A DNA stretch of 64,000 nucleotides from contig CM026394.1 in assembly GCA_014843695.1 (NCBI GenBank), positions 42,943,787 to 43,007,786 on the forward strand, in the 5' to 3' direction. The number at the start of each line of letters is the position of its first letter. The first letter of the stretch is position 1. The DNA is from Archivesica marissinica (taxonomy: Eukaryota > Mollusca > Bivalvia > Venerida > Vesicomyidae). This document shows positions 1 through 11,686 of the stretch, piece by piece. The notes under the pieces are model-generated. The model was not told where the DNA came from, did not search any database, and saw only the letters and a list, made by a program, of their open reading frames with translations. Position numbers and translations under genes: made by a program.

Positions 1-465
1 AATGTTTAGTATTTAAATGACGTATTTAGGTATCCTGTAACGTAGTGTAATGATAATTTCGTTCAATCTTGATTAAATCAATGATTATAAATCAAAGTCA
101 ATGTTCTTTTAGATGCATTGACAACCAGTTGTCTGTAAAACCGTTCATAAGTTCAACTGCTTAAATATGAATGCATAAAAAATCACTAGCCCAAGAAATA
201 CGTCGTAGTAATGCGAGACAATTCTTCAGAATTTTTTTAATTGAATGTCAATCAATTGTAGAATGTTACCTCGGCCGTTATTAATGCTTGACGGTGATGA
301 ATACTAGGAATGTAACGGGGAAAAGAACCGTATTTCAGGCATGGATCCGCACCCAGGTAGAACCACCTACGTTCCACAAGCAAGCTTTGAAAAATAAGAA
401 GGTCGATACAATATTTTAGTTGGACCATTTTTAATGGGTCGGTCGGGAAATGGGATTATTTTTTA
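1..465. other. Unassigned AT-rich sequence
   Basis: No coding region, tRNA-like box or tandem repeat was recognised here. The stretch runs up to the 3' tail of a family C SINE. Confidence 0.5.
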
Positions 466-470
466 AAAAA

Positions 471-717
471 CTTATTTATTTTATTTTACAACGATTACGA
501 AGCAAGTTTTAACAACTTATATGAATCACTCTCATTGACGTAGATGGAAGCGTATATAGTGTTCATTCGTGTGGGAGGAAACCTGGGTACCCGGAGAAGA
601 CCGACCTGTCCGATCTAGCGACAACCGTACCATCTCACATACTTCCCGGTCCGATGATCGAACCCGGGTTGCATTGGTGAGAAGCAAGCACGCTAATCAC
701 TGCGCTAATCGGACAAC
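471..717 (-). mobile_element. Family C tRNA-derived SINE
   Basis: Read on the minus strand, it starts with a tRNA-like head (A box around GATTAGCGCAGTGATTAGCG, B box GGGTTCGATCA). A central part follows with TTTCCTCCCACACGAATGA, then a 3' tail with GAGAGTGATTCATATAAGTT and an AT-rich end (AAATAAAATAAATAAG). The tail is shared with family B SINEs in this window, which suggests the same LINE partner (inference). This is the best full-length family C copy here. Confidence 0.75.
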
Positions 718-943
718 CAGTTAGTTAATGGGAAACAAACGCATTTCGTATTATACGTACGTACGGCCTAAGCTGTTGCCACAAATTGATACTACGATAT
801 TGAGTTAGTTATGGGAGATATCTCTATATCGCTGTATGTAGTGATGTCAACTTCATTCACTGATTATATCATATAATATTTTAGACAACGACTAAGTCAC
901 ATGAATGTAAAAGCCACATTTCTCGCTTCTAAATTGTTGTTGT

Positions 944-1227
944 TTTTTACGTTTATTTATCGTCGCTACCGGTTGCCCATATGAACGACACCTCCTGAAG
1001 AGATTAGTTATTTTAGATTTTGGAGGATAGTGCATGATACAGACAGAGGCCTATTCCAGAATCTCCTCTGGGTCTTTTACGTGCACGATGTAAAGCACCG
1101 ACACGAGACCTCCGTTTAACTTCCCATCTGAAAGACTGTTAATTTTATTAGGGTTAGACGGGGGATCGAACCTGCGATTCCTGGATTACCAGTCCAGCGT
1201 GTTACCACTGGACTACATATCCGTCTG
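944..1227 (-). mobile_element. Family A tRNA-derived SINE
   Basis: A ~285 bp element in minus orientation. The tRNA-like head has outer ends CAGACGG and CCGTC(TG) that can pair, an A-box region TAGTCCAGTGGTAACACG, an anticodon-like stem CTGGA/TCCAG around loop CTGGTAA (GGT, threonine-like) and B box GGTTCGATCCC. The body contains GTGCACGTAAAAGA. The 3' end has the hairpin CGTCGCT...AGCGACG followed by ATAAATAAACGTAAAA. More than a dozen relatives lie in this window. The body resembles the metazoan SINE core domains, but I could not confirm a named family. Confidence 0.85.
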
Positions 1228-1294
1228 TAATTCTAAATCGTATAGACGCGACTACTTATGTACGTTGTCTAAGTCAGATAGATCAATGAACTCA

Positions 1295-1378
1295 TTGGCC
1301 CGTCTTAACGAAATATACACTGAGCGAGGCGAGCGCGAGCGAGCGAAGCGAGGTGTATATTTCGTTAAGACGGGCCAA
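1295..1378. repeat. Perfect 26-bp inverted repeat with GC-rich loop
   Basis: The left arm 1295-1320 and right arm 1353-1378 are perfect reverse complements (TTGGCCCGTCTTAACGAAAT... / ...ATTTCGTTAAGACGGGCCAA). The 32-nt loop is made of GAGCGA-like blocks and is far more GC-rich than the surroundings. It can form a long hairpin. No ORF explains it. It could be a foldback element or a solo palindrome from a larger transposon. Confidence 0.85.
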
Positions 1379-1566
1379 TTCATGATTTATCCTATACATG
1401 TACTTAATGAACGAAAGCCAACCAATCACTAACAATTCATTAACCTACTTCTGTGTTCTTCTTCAGAATATAGGTCAAAACATCAATGGCACGTTCAAAT
1501 AGTTGAATTTTAAATATTTAAAATCTTGAGACTGTATCAGATGTTCATGGAATTACGTGCATCCGA

Positions 1567-1810
1567 TATAAACCGAAAATGATCCAATATGTAAAATGTT
1601 GGACTGTGCCACTATTTTATTACATATTAGATCCGTGTGAGGCTTTTATCTTACTTAAAACATACACATATATAACAAGATCTTACTCGTTAAAATTGTT
1701 AATTTCGTACATGTACACATAGGATTTAATATAACACTTTGGCCTTTTGACAGTAATCCAATACTAATATTAATGGACTGCAAGTACAAAGGTATGACGT
1801 CACAACAGTA
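1567..1810 (+). repeat. Dispersed repeat X, copy 1
   Basis: This ~240 bp block recurs in opposite orientation at 9512-9782. Shared landmarks are GATCCAATATGTAAAAT, the segment around AATTTCGTACATGTAC, GGCCTTTTGACAG and TGGACTGCAAGTACAAAGGT followed by ATGACGTCA. No coding potential or terminal repeats were recognised. It is probably an unnamed retroelement piece. Confidence 0.65.
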
Positions 1811-2127
1811 TAATAGAGTCATGCAATCTAAATGTACGCAAGGAAATACCACTTTATTGTAATGCGTTCCAATGTAATATAGAAATTTATTAGTGAAATA
1901 AAATATGTTTTTTCCCACTGGTTGAAAGCAGTGGAATATACACATTATATTTCTAACTGCTTTGCATGTGTGGTACCTAGCCACTGAATGTTGAAATGTT
2001 GTCAACGCTGAAGAAGTTCACCCAGGATCAATGCTCAAGCATAATGAAAACGAAGTTGGAGAGGAATACTAGCTGGAGAGTCGTCAACTAACCTAAGCTG
2101 TTGCTACGACATTAAACCACGAACTAA

Positions 2128-2350
2128 CGGATGGACGAACGAACGGACGGACGAACGGACGAACGGACAGACGGACGGACGAACGAACGGATGGACGTAC
2201 GAACGGATGGACGTACGAACGGATGGACGAACGAACGGATGGACGTACGAACGGATGGAAGAACGAACGGATGGAAGTACGAACGGATGGACGGACGAAC
2301 GAACGGATGGACGTACGAACGGATGGACGAACGAACGGGTGGACGTACGA

Positions 2351-2384
<34 letters not shown>

Positions 2385-2563
2385 GAACGGACGGATGGAC
2401 GAACGAACGGATGGACGAACGAAAGGATGGGCTAACGAACGGACGAATGGACGAACGAACGAACGAACGGATGAACGGACGAACGGACGAACGGACGAAC
2501 GAACGAACGAACGGACGAACGAACGAACGGACGAACGGATGAACGGACGAACGGGCGAACACA
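2128..2563. repeat. GAACGGATGGAC/GACGAACG tandem array
   Basis: About 435 bp of 4-bp and 12-bp units built from GACG, AACG and GATG. Several frames are open on both strands only because the units avoid stop codons. The Arg/Thr/Asp-rich and Arg/Ser/Val/Pro-rich translations are artefacts. Confidence 0.95.
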
Positions 2564-2609
2564 TTATTTAGAAGATGGCCAAAAATAAAGACGTAGCTAC
2601 AAGTTGTAA

Positions 2610-3034
2610 ATAATCGAACTCAAAACTTGAGACCATCCGCCAATCTCCAACTTTACCCCCACCTAAGCCAAACACTGAACTTTTTAGACAATCTTTCTTA
2701 TATTCAGGGCTAAAATTGTGGAATGTCCTCCCTTATCACATCAAAACAGCACAGTTTGTTCCACAGTTCAAAGTTTTATATATCACGTGGTGCAAAGAAC
2801 AGACCAATAATCTAATAAACTGATAAATTATAATTATACATGTATATATGTATTAGTTCTTGCAGTTTATATCTTATTTCCTATGAAAGTGTTACTGGTC
2901 ATTGTTTACATGTTTCATTGTGCTATTTCATATTTTAATTTATTGAGGGTCTCCTGGTAGATTGACGTAATTGTTCAAATGAGTTCTCTCGTTAAATAAA
3001 ATCTTTATTATTATTATTATTATTATTATAATAA
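2610..3034 (+). pseudogene. LINE ORF2 C-terminal remnant with 3' UTR
   Basis: From about 2610 to 2822 the plus strand reads an open frame ending in the C-terminal signature of many non-LTR retrotransposons: Arg-Gln-Ser-Phe, then YSGLKLWNVLP, then an FK block, stop at about 2820-2822. The following ~210 bp is AT-rich 3' UTR ending in AAATAAAATCTTTATT and a (TTA)n tail to about 3034. A similar tail occurs at 41250-41383. No reverse transcriptase domain precedes it, so this is a strongly 5'-truncated insertion. Clade not assigned. Confidence 0.75.
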
Positions 3035-3620
3035 TGAACGTTATTAATTTCAAGCATGCAACTGATGACAATACTGAAGATATTACAACTTGTCTGTAAT
3101 AACCGCATTTTATTTTTATGACGGAATTAATAACAATTGCGTGCATTTGCTTTTGTTCAACTAATACTGTGAAGTTGATTATTAAAGATTTAATTTATCT
3201 TGTTGAACATTAATTATATCACTAATGCGCATCTTCTTTTGTTATTTGAGATCACGCAATAAGAATCGGATTCCGAAATTGGAGGAACGATCGATTGCCT
3301 TTCATTAAAACAGTATTGAATTACAAATCAAAATTATTTGAACATTGAAGTCGTGTATTTACCGAGTGTTAAAAGTCAGATTTATGCCGTCAGCACATTT
3401 GCGTCGGTAGCACTGCACCTGCAAACCGGCTATGTTCACGTAGTAGGGACCGAATTACGCCAATACAGGAAATGTCTACGCATATTTAATCAGATAATGG
3501 AAAACAAGATAACATCTACTAATATGGTGCGCAATACAATTATAATGTTTTATTCTTCAGGTTGGGTTTATGTGATATGCACCGCAGTAGCAGCGACAAC
3601 ACATAATAATAATAATACTT
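3035..3620. other. Unassigned, AT-rich
   Basis: No repeat family or convincing coding sequence seen. The ORF at 3338-3640 has no recognisable domain and runs into SINE tail sequence. Confidence 0.45.
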
Positions 3621-3621
3621 T

Positions 3622-3786
3622 TTATACAAATTTATTTTAGCTCGATTGCGAAACAAGTTATGTCAACTTATATTAATCACTCTCGAGACCCCATTCCTGA
3701 TGGAATCCATCGCCACGAGGGAGAGAGAAGAGGCAACGTAGAATTTAAATGCCTTGCCTAAGGGCACAATCGTAACGGCTCCAGCT
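3622..3786 (-). mobile_element. Family B SINE, head lost at a satellite boundary
   Basis: Minus-strand family B tail (AATAAA-like end, AGCTCGATTGCG complement, GATGGATTCCATCAGGAATG complement) and central TTAGGCAAGGCATTTAAATT equivalent are present. At CTCCAGC, just before the tRNA-like head, the hexanucleotide array starts, so the head is missing. Confidence 0.8.
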
Positions 3787-3789
3787 AAT

Positions 3790-6112
3790 ACTACTACTAA
3801 TAGTGACAGTGATAATAATAATAATAATAATAATAATAATAGTAATAATGGAGATAGCGATAGTGATAGTGATGGTGATAGTGATATCGATAGTGATAGT
3901 GATAGCGACAGCGATAGTGATAGCGACAGCGATAGTGATAGCGACAGCGATAGTGATAGTGATAGTGATAGTGATAGTGATTGAGATAGCGATACTGATA
4001 GTGATAGTGATAGCGACAGCGATAGTGATATTGATAGCGACAGCGATAGTGATAGTGATAGCGATAGTGACATCGATAGTGATAGTGATAGTGATAGCGA
4101 TAGCGATAGTGATAGTGATAGCGATAGTGATTGAGATAGCGATACTGATAGCGATAGTGATAGCGATAGTGATAGTGATAGCGATAGTGATAGTGATAGA
4201 GATAGTGATAGAGATAGCGACAGCGATAATGATAGTGATAGAGATAGTGATAGTGATAGAGATAGAGATAGCGATAGTGATAGTGATAGAGATAGAGATA
4301 GCGATAGCGATAGTGATAGCGATAGTGATAATGACAGCGATATCGATATAGATAGTGATAATGATAGTGATATCGATAGTGATAACGACAGTGATAGTGA
4401 TAATGATAGTAATAGTGATAGCGATAGTGATAGCGATAGTGATAGCGACAGCGATAGTGATAATGATAGTAATAGTGATAGCGATAGTGATAGCAATAGT
4501 GATAGCGATAGTGATAGAGATAGCGACAGCGACAGCGATAGTGATAGCGATAGCGATAGCGATAGTTATAGTGATAGCGACAGCGATAGTGATAGTTATA
4601 GTGATAGAGATAGCGATAGTGATAGTGATAGAGATAGCGATAGTGATAGTGATAGTAATAGTGATAGCGATAGTGATAGCGATAGTGATAGCGACAGCGA
4701 TAGTGATAGCAATAGTGATAGCGATAGTGATAGTGATAGCGATAGCGATAGTAATAGTGATAGCGACAGCGATAGTGATAGTTATAGTGATAGTGATAGC
4801 GATAGAGATAGCGATAGCGATAGAGATAGCGACAGCGATAGTGATAGCGATAGCGATAGTGATAGAGATAGCGACAGCGATAGTGATAGAGATAGTGATA
4901 GAGAAAGCGATAGTGATAGCGATAGTGATAGTGATAGCGATAGTGATAGCGACAGCGATAGTGATAGCGATAGCGATAGAGATAGCGACAGCGATAGTGA
5001 TAGAGATAGCGACAGTGATAGCGACAGCGACAGCGATAGTGATAGTGATAGCGATAATGATAGTGATAGCGACAGCGATAATGATAGTGATAGCGATAAT
5101 GATAGTGATAGCGACAGTGATAGTGATAGTGATAGCAATAGTGATAATGTTAGCGATAGTGATAGAGATAGCGATAATGACAGTGGTAGCGACAGCGATA
5201 GTGATAGTGATAGCTATAGTGATAGCGATAGTGATAGCGATAATGATATTTATAGTGATAGTGATAGAGATAGCGATAGAGATAGCGACAACGATAGTGA
5301 TAGAGATATATAGTGATAGCGATAGCGATAGTAATATTGATAGCGATATTGATAGTGATAGCGACAGCGATAGTGATAGCGATAATGATAGTGATAGCGA
5401 CAGCATTAGTGATAGTGATAGCGATAGAGATAGCGACAGTGATAGCGATAGTGATAGTGATATCGATAGTGATAGCGATAATGATAGTGATAGCGACAGC
5501 ATTAGTGATAGTGATAGTGATAGTGATAGCGATAGTGATAGCGATATTGATAGTGATAGCAATAGTGATAGCGATAGCGATAGTGATAGTGATAGAGATA
5601 GCGATAGTGATAGTGATAGTGATAGAGATAGCGATAGCGATAGAGATAGGGACAGCGATAGTGATAGAGATAACGATAGTGATAGCGATAGCGATATTGA
5701 TAGTGATAGCGACAGCGATAGTGATAACGACAGTGATAGTGATAATGATATTGATAGTGATAGTGATAGCGATAGTGATAACGACAGTGATAGTGATAAT
5801 GATATTGATAGTGATGGTGATAGTGGTAGCGATATCGATAGTGATAGCGATTGTGATAGCGATATCGATAGCGATATCGATAGCGATAGTGATAGCGATA
5901 GCGATAGTGATAGCGATAGTGATAGTGATAGTGATAGCGATAGTGATAGTGATAGCGATAGTGATAATGATAGCGATAGTGATAAGTGATAGCGATAGCG
6001 ATAGTGATAGTAACATTGATAGTGACAGTGGCAGTGATAGTGATAGCGATAGTGACAGTGACAGTGACAGTGATAGTGATAGTGACAGTGCTAGTGATAG
6101 TGATAGTGATGT
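3790..6112. repeat. 2.3 kb (GATAGT/GATAGC)n hexanucleotide array
   Basis: An almost pure 6-bp array of GATAGT, GATAGC, GACAGC, GATAGA and GATAAT variants. It begins with a short (AAT)n run and ends near 6112. Several frames stay open for hundreds of codons (Ser-Asp, Ile-Ala/Val, Leu-Ser alternations). These have no non-repetitive anchor and are not annotated as genes. Confidence 0.97.
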
Positions 6113-6352
6113 AACAGTCGCTAATCATAACATTAAAACATATTTAAAATACTGGATTTTAAGATTCTGACAGGGAAATAGTTAGAATATGTTTTAGTAC
6201 ATGTACTTTTCTGGTGTGCTCTTTGCTCCACCTGATCGAGGTCCAGTGACTCTGTGCTATGCACAGCGAGTGTAAATAACCAAAGATACTTCTCAAATTG
6301 TGATATCTTACCTACATATTGTTCAAGGAAAGGTGCACATTCATGCATTGTG

Positions 6353-6469
6353 GAAGTCATGATAGCTTAGTGTTGCCGTGTTCGCTTCAGGTGCGAAATG
6401 CCCGGAGTTCGAGCCCCGCTTGAGCCGTTACGATTGTACCCTTAGGCAATGCATTTAAATTCCACGTTG

Positions 6470-6508
<39 letters not shown>

Positions 6509-6602
6509 GCGCTAGATTCCATCAGGAATGAGGTATCGAGAGTGATTAATATAAGTTGAAAGAACTTGTTTCGCAATCGAGCTGAACTAAATGGGTATAA
6601 AT
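6353..6602 (+). mobile_element. Family B tRNA-derived SINE with (CT)n expansion
   Basis: The head GTCATGATAGCTTAGTG..., anticodon-like TTCGCTTCAGGTGCGAA (CAG in the loop, leucine-like) and B box GAGTTCGAGCCCC are followed by the conserved TTAGGCAATGCATTTAAATT. A (CT)n run at about 6472-6505 and the tail with ATTCCATCAGGAATGAGG and CGCAATCGAGCT close the element. Confidence 0.85.
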
Positions 6603-7006
6603 TAACCTCTTGTATCACATACAAATTATATTTTGCAGACACAAACATCGAGCAAGAAATGTTATGACAACCTAATAATCGCATTGACAGCACAAGCAGC
6701 GCAAATGACAAATTTGTCAGACTCCGGGTCTCCACCGCGACCAACTCAAATGATTTACTACTACACAGGTGGTTTTACATCTGAATCGCATTCAACGGTC
6801 GCGTGGCTTAGTGAAGTCCGTTACGCGGAGACATGCATACCGTGTCACCATCATCACTTCATATACACATGTTTACACTTCTGACAGGTCAGTAGCATTT
6901 GTGACACGCCACGGTGGTCCTTGCTTCTGATTTAATATATTGTCGGTGATTTAAAAGGTATTAATGCAGACGTGTTTGTTATCTTTCTTTCATAAATGTC
7001 CTGAAA

Positions 7007-7375
7007 GTACTAACCCAGTAAAAGTCATTTGTAAAGCCCCCCAAGAGTACGTACTAATCCAGTAAATGTCATTTGTAAAGCCCCCCCCAAGAGTACGTAC
7101 TAACCTAGTAAATGTCATTTGTAAAGCCACCAAGAGTATGTACTAATCCAGTAAATGTCATTTGTAAAGCGACCAAGAGTACGTACTAACCCAGTACATG
7201 TCATTTGTAATGCCCCCAAGAGTACGTACTAATCCAGTAAATGTCATTTGTAATGCCCCCAAGAGTACGTCCCTACCCAGTAAATGTCATGTGTAATGCC
7301 CCAAGAGTACGTACTAACCCAGTAAATGTCATTTGTAATGCACACAAGAGTACGTACTAACCTAGTAAATGTCAT
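7007..7375. repeat. 42-46 bp tandem repeat, about 8-9 copies
   Basis: Units read GTACTAACCCAGTAAATGTC then ATTTGTAAAGCCCCCAAGA. Spacing between GTACTAA starts is 44, 46 and 43 bp, with length variation mainly in the C run. Confidence 0.9.
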
Positions 7376-7539
7376 TCTTTGTTTGATCCAGTGAGTAGTG
7401 TGTTTCTTTGTTTGAATATGTCATATAGACAATTTGTGAGGAATCTTCATTCGATATAAACACAAGATTAGAACTTTTGTGTGTGTGAAAAAAATTGTGG
7501 AAATATATCGATATAATTGATATATATATAATTATATAT

Positions 7540-7636
7540 AGATATAACATATATACATGTACATATAGACACTTTGTGGGGAACGTTCATTGGCTAATGT
7601 ATACGTCTAAATAAACTTCTGTTCTGTTCTGTTCTA
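7540..7636 (+). mobile_element. LINE 3' end with (TTCTG)n tail
   Basis: The sequence ends AAATAAACTTCTGTTCTGTT, a 3' UTR plus pentanucleotide tail. The same tail in reverse is attached to a LINE C-terminal coding remnant at 17410-17908, which supports the assignment. Confidence 0.55.
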
Positions 7637-7654
7637 TATATTGGTGGTTGACTT

Positions 7655-7760
7655 CGTCTTAGAATTCACAACTATCCTCGATATAAGAGTGCCCTACGGA
7701 AGATTAGTTCAGAACTAATTAGGTCACCTTCTGTAAATAAAGAAATCTATCTATCTATCC
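7655..7760 (+). mobile_element. Retroelement 3' end with (ATCT)n tail
   Basis: GTCACCTTCTGTAAATAAAG is followed by AAATCTATCTATCTATC. A polyadenylation-like AATAAA with a short tetranucleotide tail is typical of non-LTR 3' ends. No coding part is present. Confidence 0.45.
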
Positions 7761-8335
7761 TCTATGGTTTGCAAACACAACTTTAGTGGCGTTTAATGTC
7801 GAACCTTTCAACCAACAGCTGTTTCCAGAAAACATGTGTCGCTAATTACATTAAATGTATCCAAATGTGTTTACCAGAATCTATTAAATTACTATTGAGC
7901 GTATCTATACGGAGTTGTGATGTCATGAAGGCATACATATATGCTTTGCCATAAACGTTACGGTTTTGCTGATTTGATCAACACACTCGCCCAGATGCAT
8001 TTATGCGGTGGCGAGTATGAATAAACTTAAAGTATTGCAATTGATGAATAAAAATGACAATAATGCATGTCATACTGGTATATCAATATTAAATGACACA
8101 ACCAGCTTGCCGAAATAATTCTGGTATAATATTCAAATTAGTTTCTGTTTATTGTCAAAATTAGAAACTACAGACAAAACAAATTCATTAAAATATATTA
8201 CGTTATAATTAACTGTTCACGATTGTAAGAATTTTTTTTTTATAAAAGTACATCGAGCCGCGGAGGAATACGATACTCCAGTAGTGATAGAGAAAATGCC
8301 ATCTAAAAACTGAACCATTCACTGGAAAGCATAAA
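7761..8335. other. Unassigned, AT-rich
   Basis: No gene recognised. At 7985-8030 there is a hairpin-like CTCGCC...GGCGAG followed by ATAAA, resembling the 3' hairpin of the SINE at 61578-61835. Confidence 0.4.
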
Positions 8336-8339
8336 AGAA

Positions 8340-8427
8340 ATGCTTCAGGTGCGAACGGCACCGAGATCGAGCCCCGTTGGAGCCGATACGATTGTGCCCA
8401 TATGCAATGCATTTCAATTCTACATCG

Positions 8428-8471
<44 letters not shown>

Positions 8472-8572
8472 TGTCGATGGATTCCATCAGGAATGTGGTC
8501 GCGAGAGTGATTAATATAAGTTATAAGAACTTGTTTCGCAATCGAGCTAAAATAAATGTGTATAAACTAAAA
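8340..8572 (+). mobile_element. Family B SINE, 5' part of head missing
   Basis: It starts inside the anticodon-like arm (GCTTCAGGTGCGAA), with B-box-like GAGATCGAGCCCC, a (CT)n run at about 8430-8465, GATTCCATCAGGAATGTGGT and the CGCAATCGAGCT tail. Confidence 0.8.
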
Positions 8573-8835
8573 GCAATGTAAGTGTGTCCTATTTATTAAT
8601 TTTGTTTTAGAGAATATAATGTTTTATTGCAAAATCGGCAATAACCTTGCCTTTGGCAATACAAAATACATACATAATAGTATACAGGTCATGAGAAACA
8701 AAATGTAATATACACACATTACATTAATAATAGCTAAAGATAACCAAGCTAAGAAGCTAAGAATTGGCAAAGAGCGAAACCAATTTGTCTTTTTGTGATA
8801 ATACATATTAATATGCATTCATTAATTTTAATTTA

Positions 8836-9064
8836 TAAAAATTAATTTTAGCTTGATTGCGAATCAAGTTATTACAACTTATAGTAATCACTCTCGAGAT
8901 CTCATTCCTGATGGAATCCATCGCCACGAGGGAGAGAGAAGAGGCAACGTGGAATTTAAATGCCTTGCCCCTAGAACACAATCGTAATGGCTCCAGCGGG
9001 GCTCGAACTACAGACGTTTCGCACATGAAGCGAACGCGCATCCACTGCGCTATCACGCCTTCCA
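8836..9064 (-). mobile_element. Family B SINE, near full length
   Basis: Minus orientation, from the tail at 8836 through GATGGAATCCATCGCCACGA to the head ending GCGCTATCACG at about 9060. The centre has GAGAGAGAAGAGGCAACG without a long CT expansion. Confidence 0.85.
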
Positions 9065-9511
9065 CAGCATTCTGCATTCATTAATGTTTTCATATGATTT
9101 GTTCTTAGTTTAAATGAATTCTTAATACATATAGCAGTATTTATTAATATTTTACTATTCTTACTTTTCATAAGAGTAACATATTTAGTCAAGGTAGGCC
9201 AACTTATTAATGTAATTATCATTAACCTGTGACGCTGTTAGGAGGATAGGATATATAGAATATATGCCCCAATTCCAGAAGTACACCTAGTTTATATCCG
9301 TACCTGGTACATAGTAGCCTGGGAACAGGCGTCGATATATTTTGCCTGGTCAGTCAAATAAATATATTTTAACACCGAGACTATTAATTGGGCCGTATTG
9401 ATCGTCTGATCATATCAACGTGTCATTTTGCCAGAAATTAAAAAGTGAAAAATCCACAGACTGGAACCCAGGCTAGGTACATAGCACTGATTCACAATAC
9501 CTCGGTTTAAA
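9065..9511. other. Unassigned
   Basis: Nothing recognisable. Short ORFs lack domains. Confidence 0.4.
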
Positions 9512-9782
9512 ACACTGTCGTGACGTCATACCTTTGTACTTGCAGTCCATTATTATTAATATTGAACTGCTGTCAAAAGGCCAGATTAGTATATTAAATC
9601 CTACACGTACATGTACGAAATTGACAATTTTAATCAGTAGGATATTGTTATATAAGTGTGTTTTAAATAAGGTATAAGCCTCAAACGGATCGGATATGTA
9701 CACTATTGGTACTGTCTTCGGCGCAACGCGCCTCATACAATCCAATATTTTACATATTGGATCGTTTTCGGCTTATATCCTT
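9512..9782 (-). repeat. Dispersed repeat X, copy 2 (inverted)
   Basis: Reverse complement of 1567-1810. Shared are TGACGTCATACCTTTGTACT, CTGTCAAAAGGCC, GTACATGTACGAAATTG and ATTTTACATATTGGATCGTT. It carries about 30 extra bp with GCGCGTTGCGCC relative to copy 1. Confidence 0.65.
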
Positions 9783-10023
9783 TACTTAGTTTAAACAATA
9801 TTTTATTTCTTTAAATATACATAGACTGGTATACATAGTATGTACATACATGTAGGATTGAGGAGAAAGCAACTTGCTTATATGGTTACCTCTTTCCTAT
9901 CCTTTACTTATAATAATATTATGGTATAGAAGTGGATATAACACGTGATCCGTGGATTAGCAGTCTCACCATGTAGACCACTGGATCACTGACCAGTCAC
10001 TGGTGCGCAAGTTAGACGTGTGT

Positions 10024-10305
10024 GTTTTACGTTTATTTATCGTCGTTACCGGTTGCCCATATGAGCGACGCCTCCTGAAGAGATTAGTCATTTTAGATCC
10101 TTGGAGGATAGTGCAATGATACAGATAGAGAACCATTCCAGAGTCTCCTCTGGTTCTTTTACGTGCACGGTGTACAGCACCGACACGAGACCTCGGTTTA
10201 AAGTGCAATCTGAAACACTGTTAATTTTATTCAGACGGGGGATCTAACCTGCGATCCCTGGATTACCAGCCCAACGTGTTAACCACTGGACTACATATCC
10301 GCCTG
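10024..10305 (-). mobile_element. Family A SINE
   Basis: Full-length copy with hairpin end, GTGCACG core and tRNA-like head. B box reads as the complement of GGATCTAACC, so the internal promoter is degraded. Confidence 0.85.
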
Positions 10306-10542
10306 TAGGTAGATTGTCAAACGATTGTGCAGGTATTATAACAACGCTGGGTTGACATGATGACGTTGACATGTATAATTTGTCACAATTATTACGGTAA
10401 ATAGATGGAACATATTGTTGACGGGTCGGCAGTCTCCCTGGCTCCATGAATGTCATTTACTGTGATTTAATACTGTAATAGTGGGTACAATTGTTGTACC
10501 GAGGTGAAACAACCTGTCCAGCCGATACATACAACATACATA

Positions 10543-10746
10543 CAGTCTACATCCGTTATGTCGAATTCCGTCGGACCGAACAAAATACTTTGACATAACC
10601 GAAGTTTGACTTAACGAACTTCAATATAAACGGAACAAGTTATATGTACATTGATATATAATGTCTGAAACGGGACTTTGATGATCCAACTTCGAGATAA
10701 CCGGATAATTCGACATAACCGACTTTGACATAACGGTTGTAGACTG
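10543..10746. mobile_element. MITE with CAGTCTACATCC termini, copy 1
   Basis: A 204-bp element. The ends CAGTCTACATCCGTTATGTC and GACATAACGGTTGTAGACTG are inverted repeats, flanked by TA on both sides. The interior has repeated TTTGACATAACCGAAGTTTG motifs. CAGT ends with TA duplications and NCGA/ATAACCGA interiors suggest a pogo/Tigger-like non-autonomous element (inference). Related copy at 17168-17364. Confidence 0.75.
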
Positions 10747-10749
10747 TAT

Positions 10750-11685
10750 TTAATTCACAAGTCATGCAATTATTTATCAGAGTGGTTTTAGGTCGCTGAC
10801 TTGTATACCGCTGTAACCTATCATCACTAATGATCACGGGATCGAGCCCAGTTCAGACCGTGTTTCTTCATATGCAAATGTTGGCAACTTCTTACGGAGG
10901 GTGGTGGGTGCACCAAGTACCAAGCACTGATGCAGACATACGTCAGGTTTCGAGCCCGAACCGCTACGTACGGCGTACGTCGCGTAGCCAATACAAATCT
11001 GAACACTCAAACATTGAAACCTCTATTAATGTAAAACCTACTTGAAGCCTGAAATTTGACCCTATTGACAAAAGTTCATAGTACTTCAGTTTGACCAAAA
11101 CAAGCAACAAAAGTAACATGGTCTTCTATAGGTGATCAACATGATCATACAAATATAGATGGCATGGCTGAACTCTGCTGGATCTTTAATATGAATCATA
11201 TGCTCACACATGTTGTACAACTATCATATAAATATAACGGGCACGTGCTACCTAATGAACGATGTACCTTTATACACTGTGAAAATACTCATGAATCGTT
11301 AGCCACCCGCCGTGAAATTAGACCACGCGTCCATTTACATGGTCAGTGTAAAGATCGAATTAGAATTCCACACGCCCGGGCAATTTTTACAGTTGACATG
11401 TGTGACTCTGGAAATATTGTAGCGTTTTAACCTGTTTAATATTAAAATAATATAACCACGAATTCAGGACGAACATAGGATGACAATATGATGAATACAG
11501 CACACGTGGCTTATCTTAACGTGATGTCTTAGCAATATACCTGAATTAATCACAGAACTGAATGTATGCGATGCTGGGACTATCCACCACCAGGGGAAGC
11601 GCACGTGTATTAATGTAAAAACGTGCTCGTGCCAAATACGAATACGATTTGAAAATGTATTGCATTGTCCGAGTCAAATCAAATC
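10750..11685. other. Unassigned
   Basis: Two short open frames (10830-11045, 11164-11430) have no recognisable domain and no supporting context. No repeats seen. Confidence 0.4.
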
Positions 11686-11686
11686 A

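Noticed and set aside
2104..2571. Arg/Thr/Asp-rich protein frames
   Set aside because: Products of the GACG/AACG tandem repeat, open in several frames at once.
3338..3640. Possible 100-codon gene
   Set aside because: No recognisable domain or splice context, and its end lies in AT-rich sequence next to a SINE tail.
3663..6170. Very long frames with Ser-Asp, Leu-Ser and Ile-Ala/Val alternation on both strands
   Set aside because: They lie almost wholly in the (GATAGT)n array, occur in several frames at once and have no non-repetitive domain.
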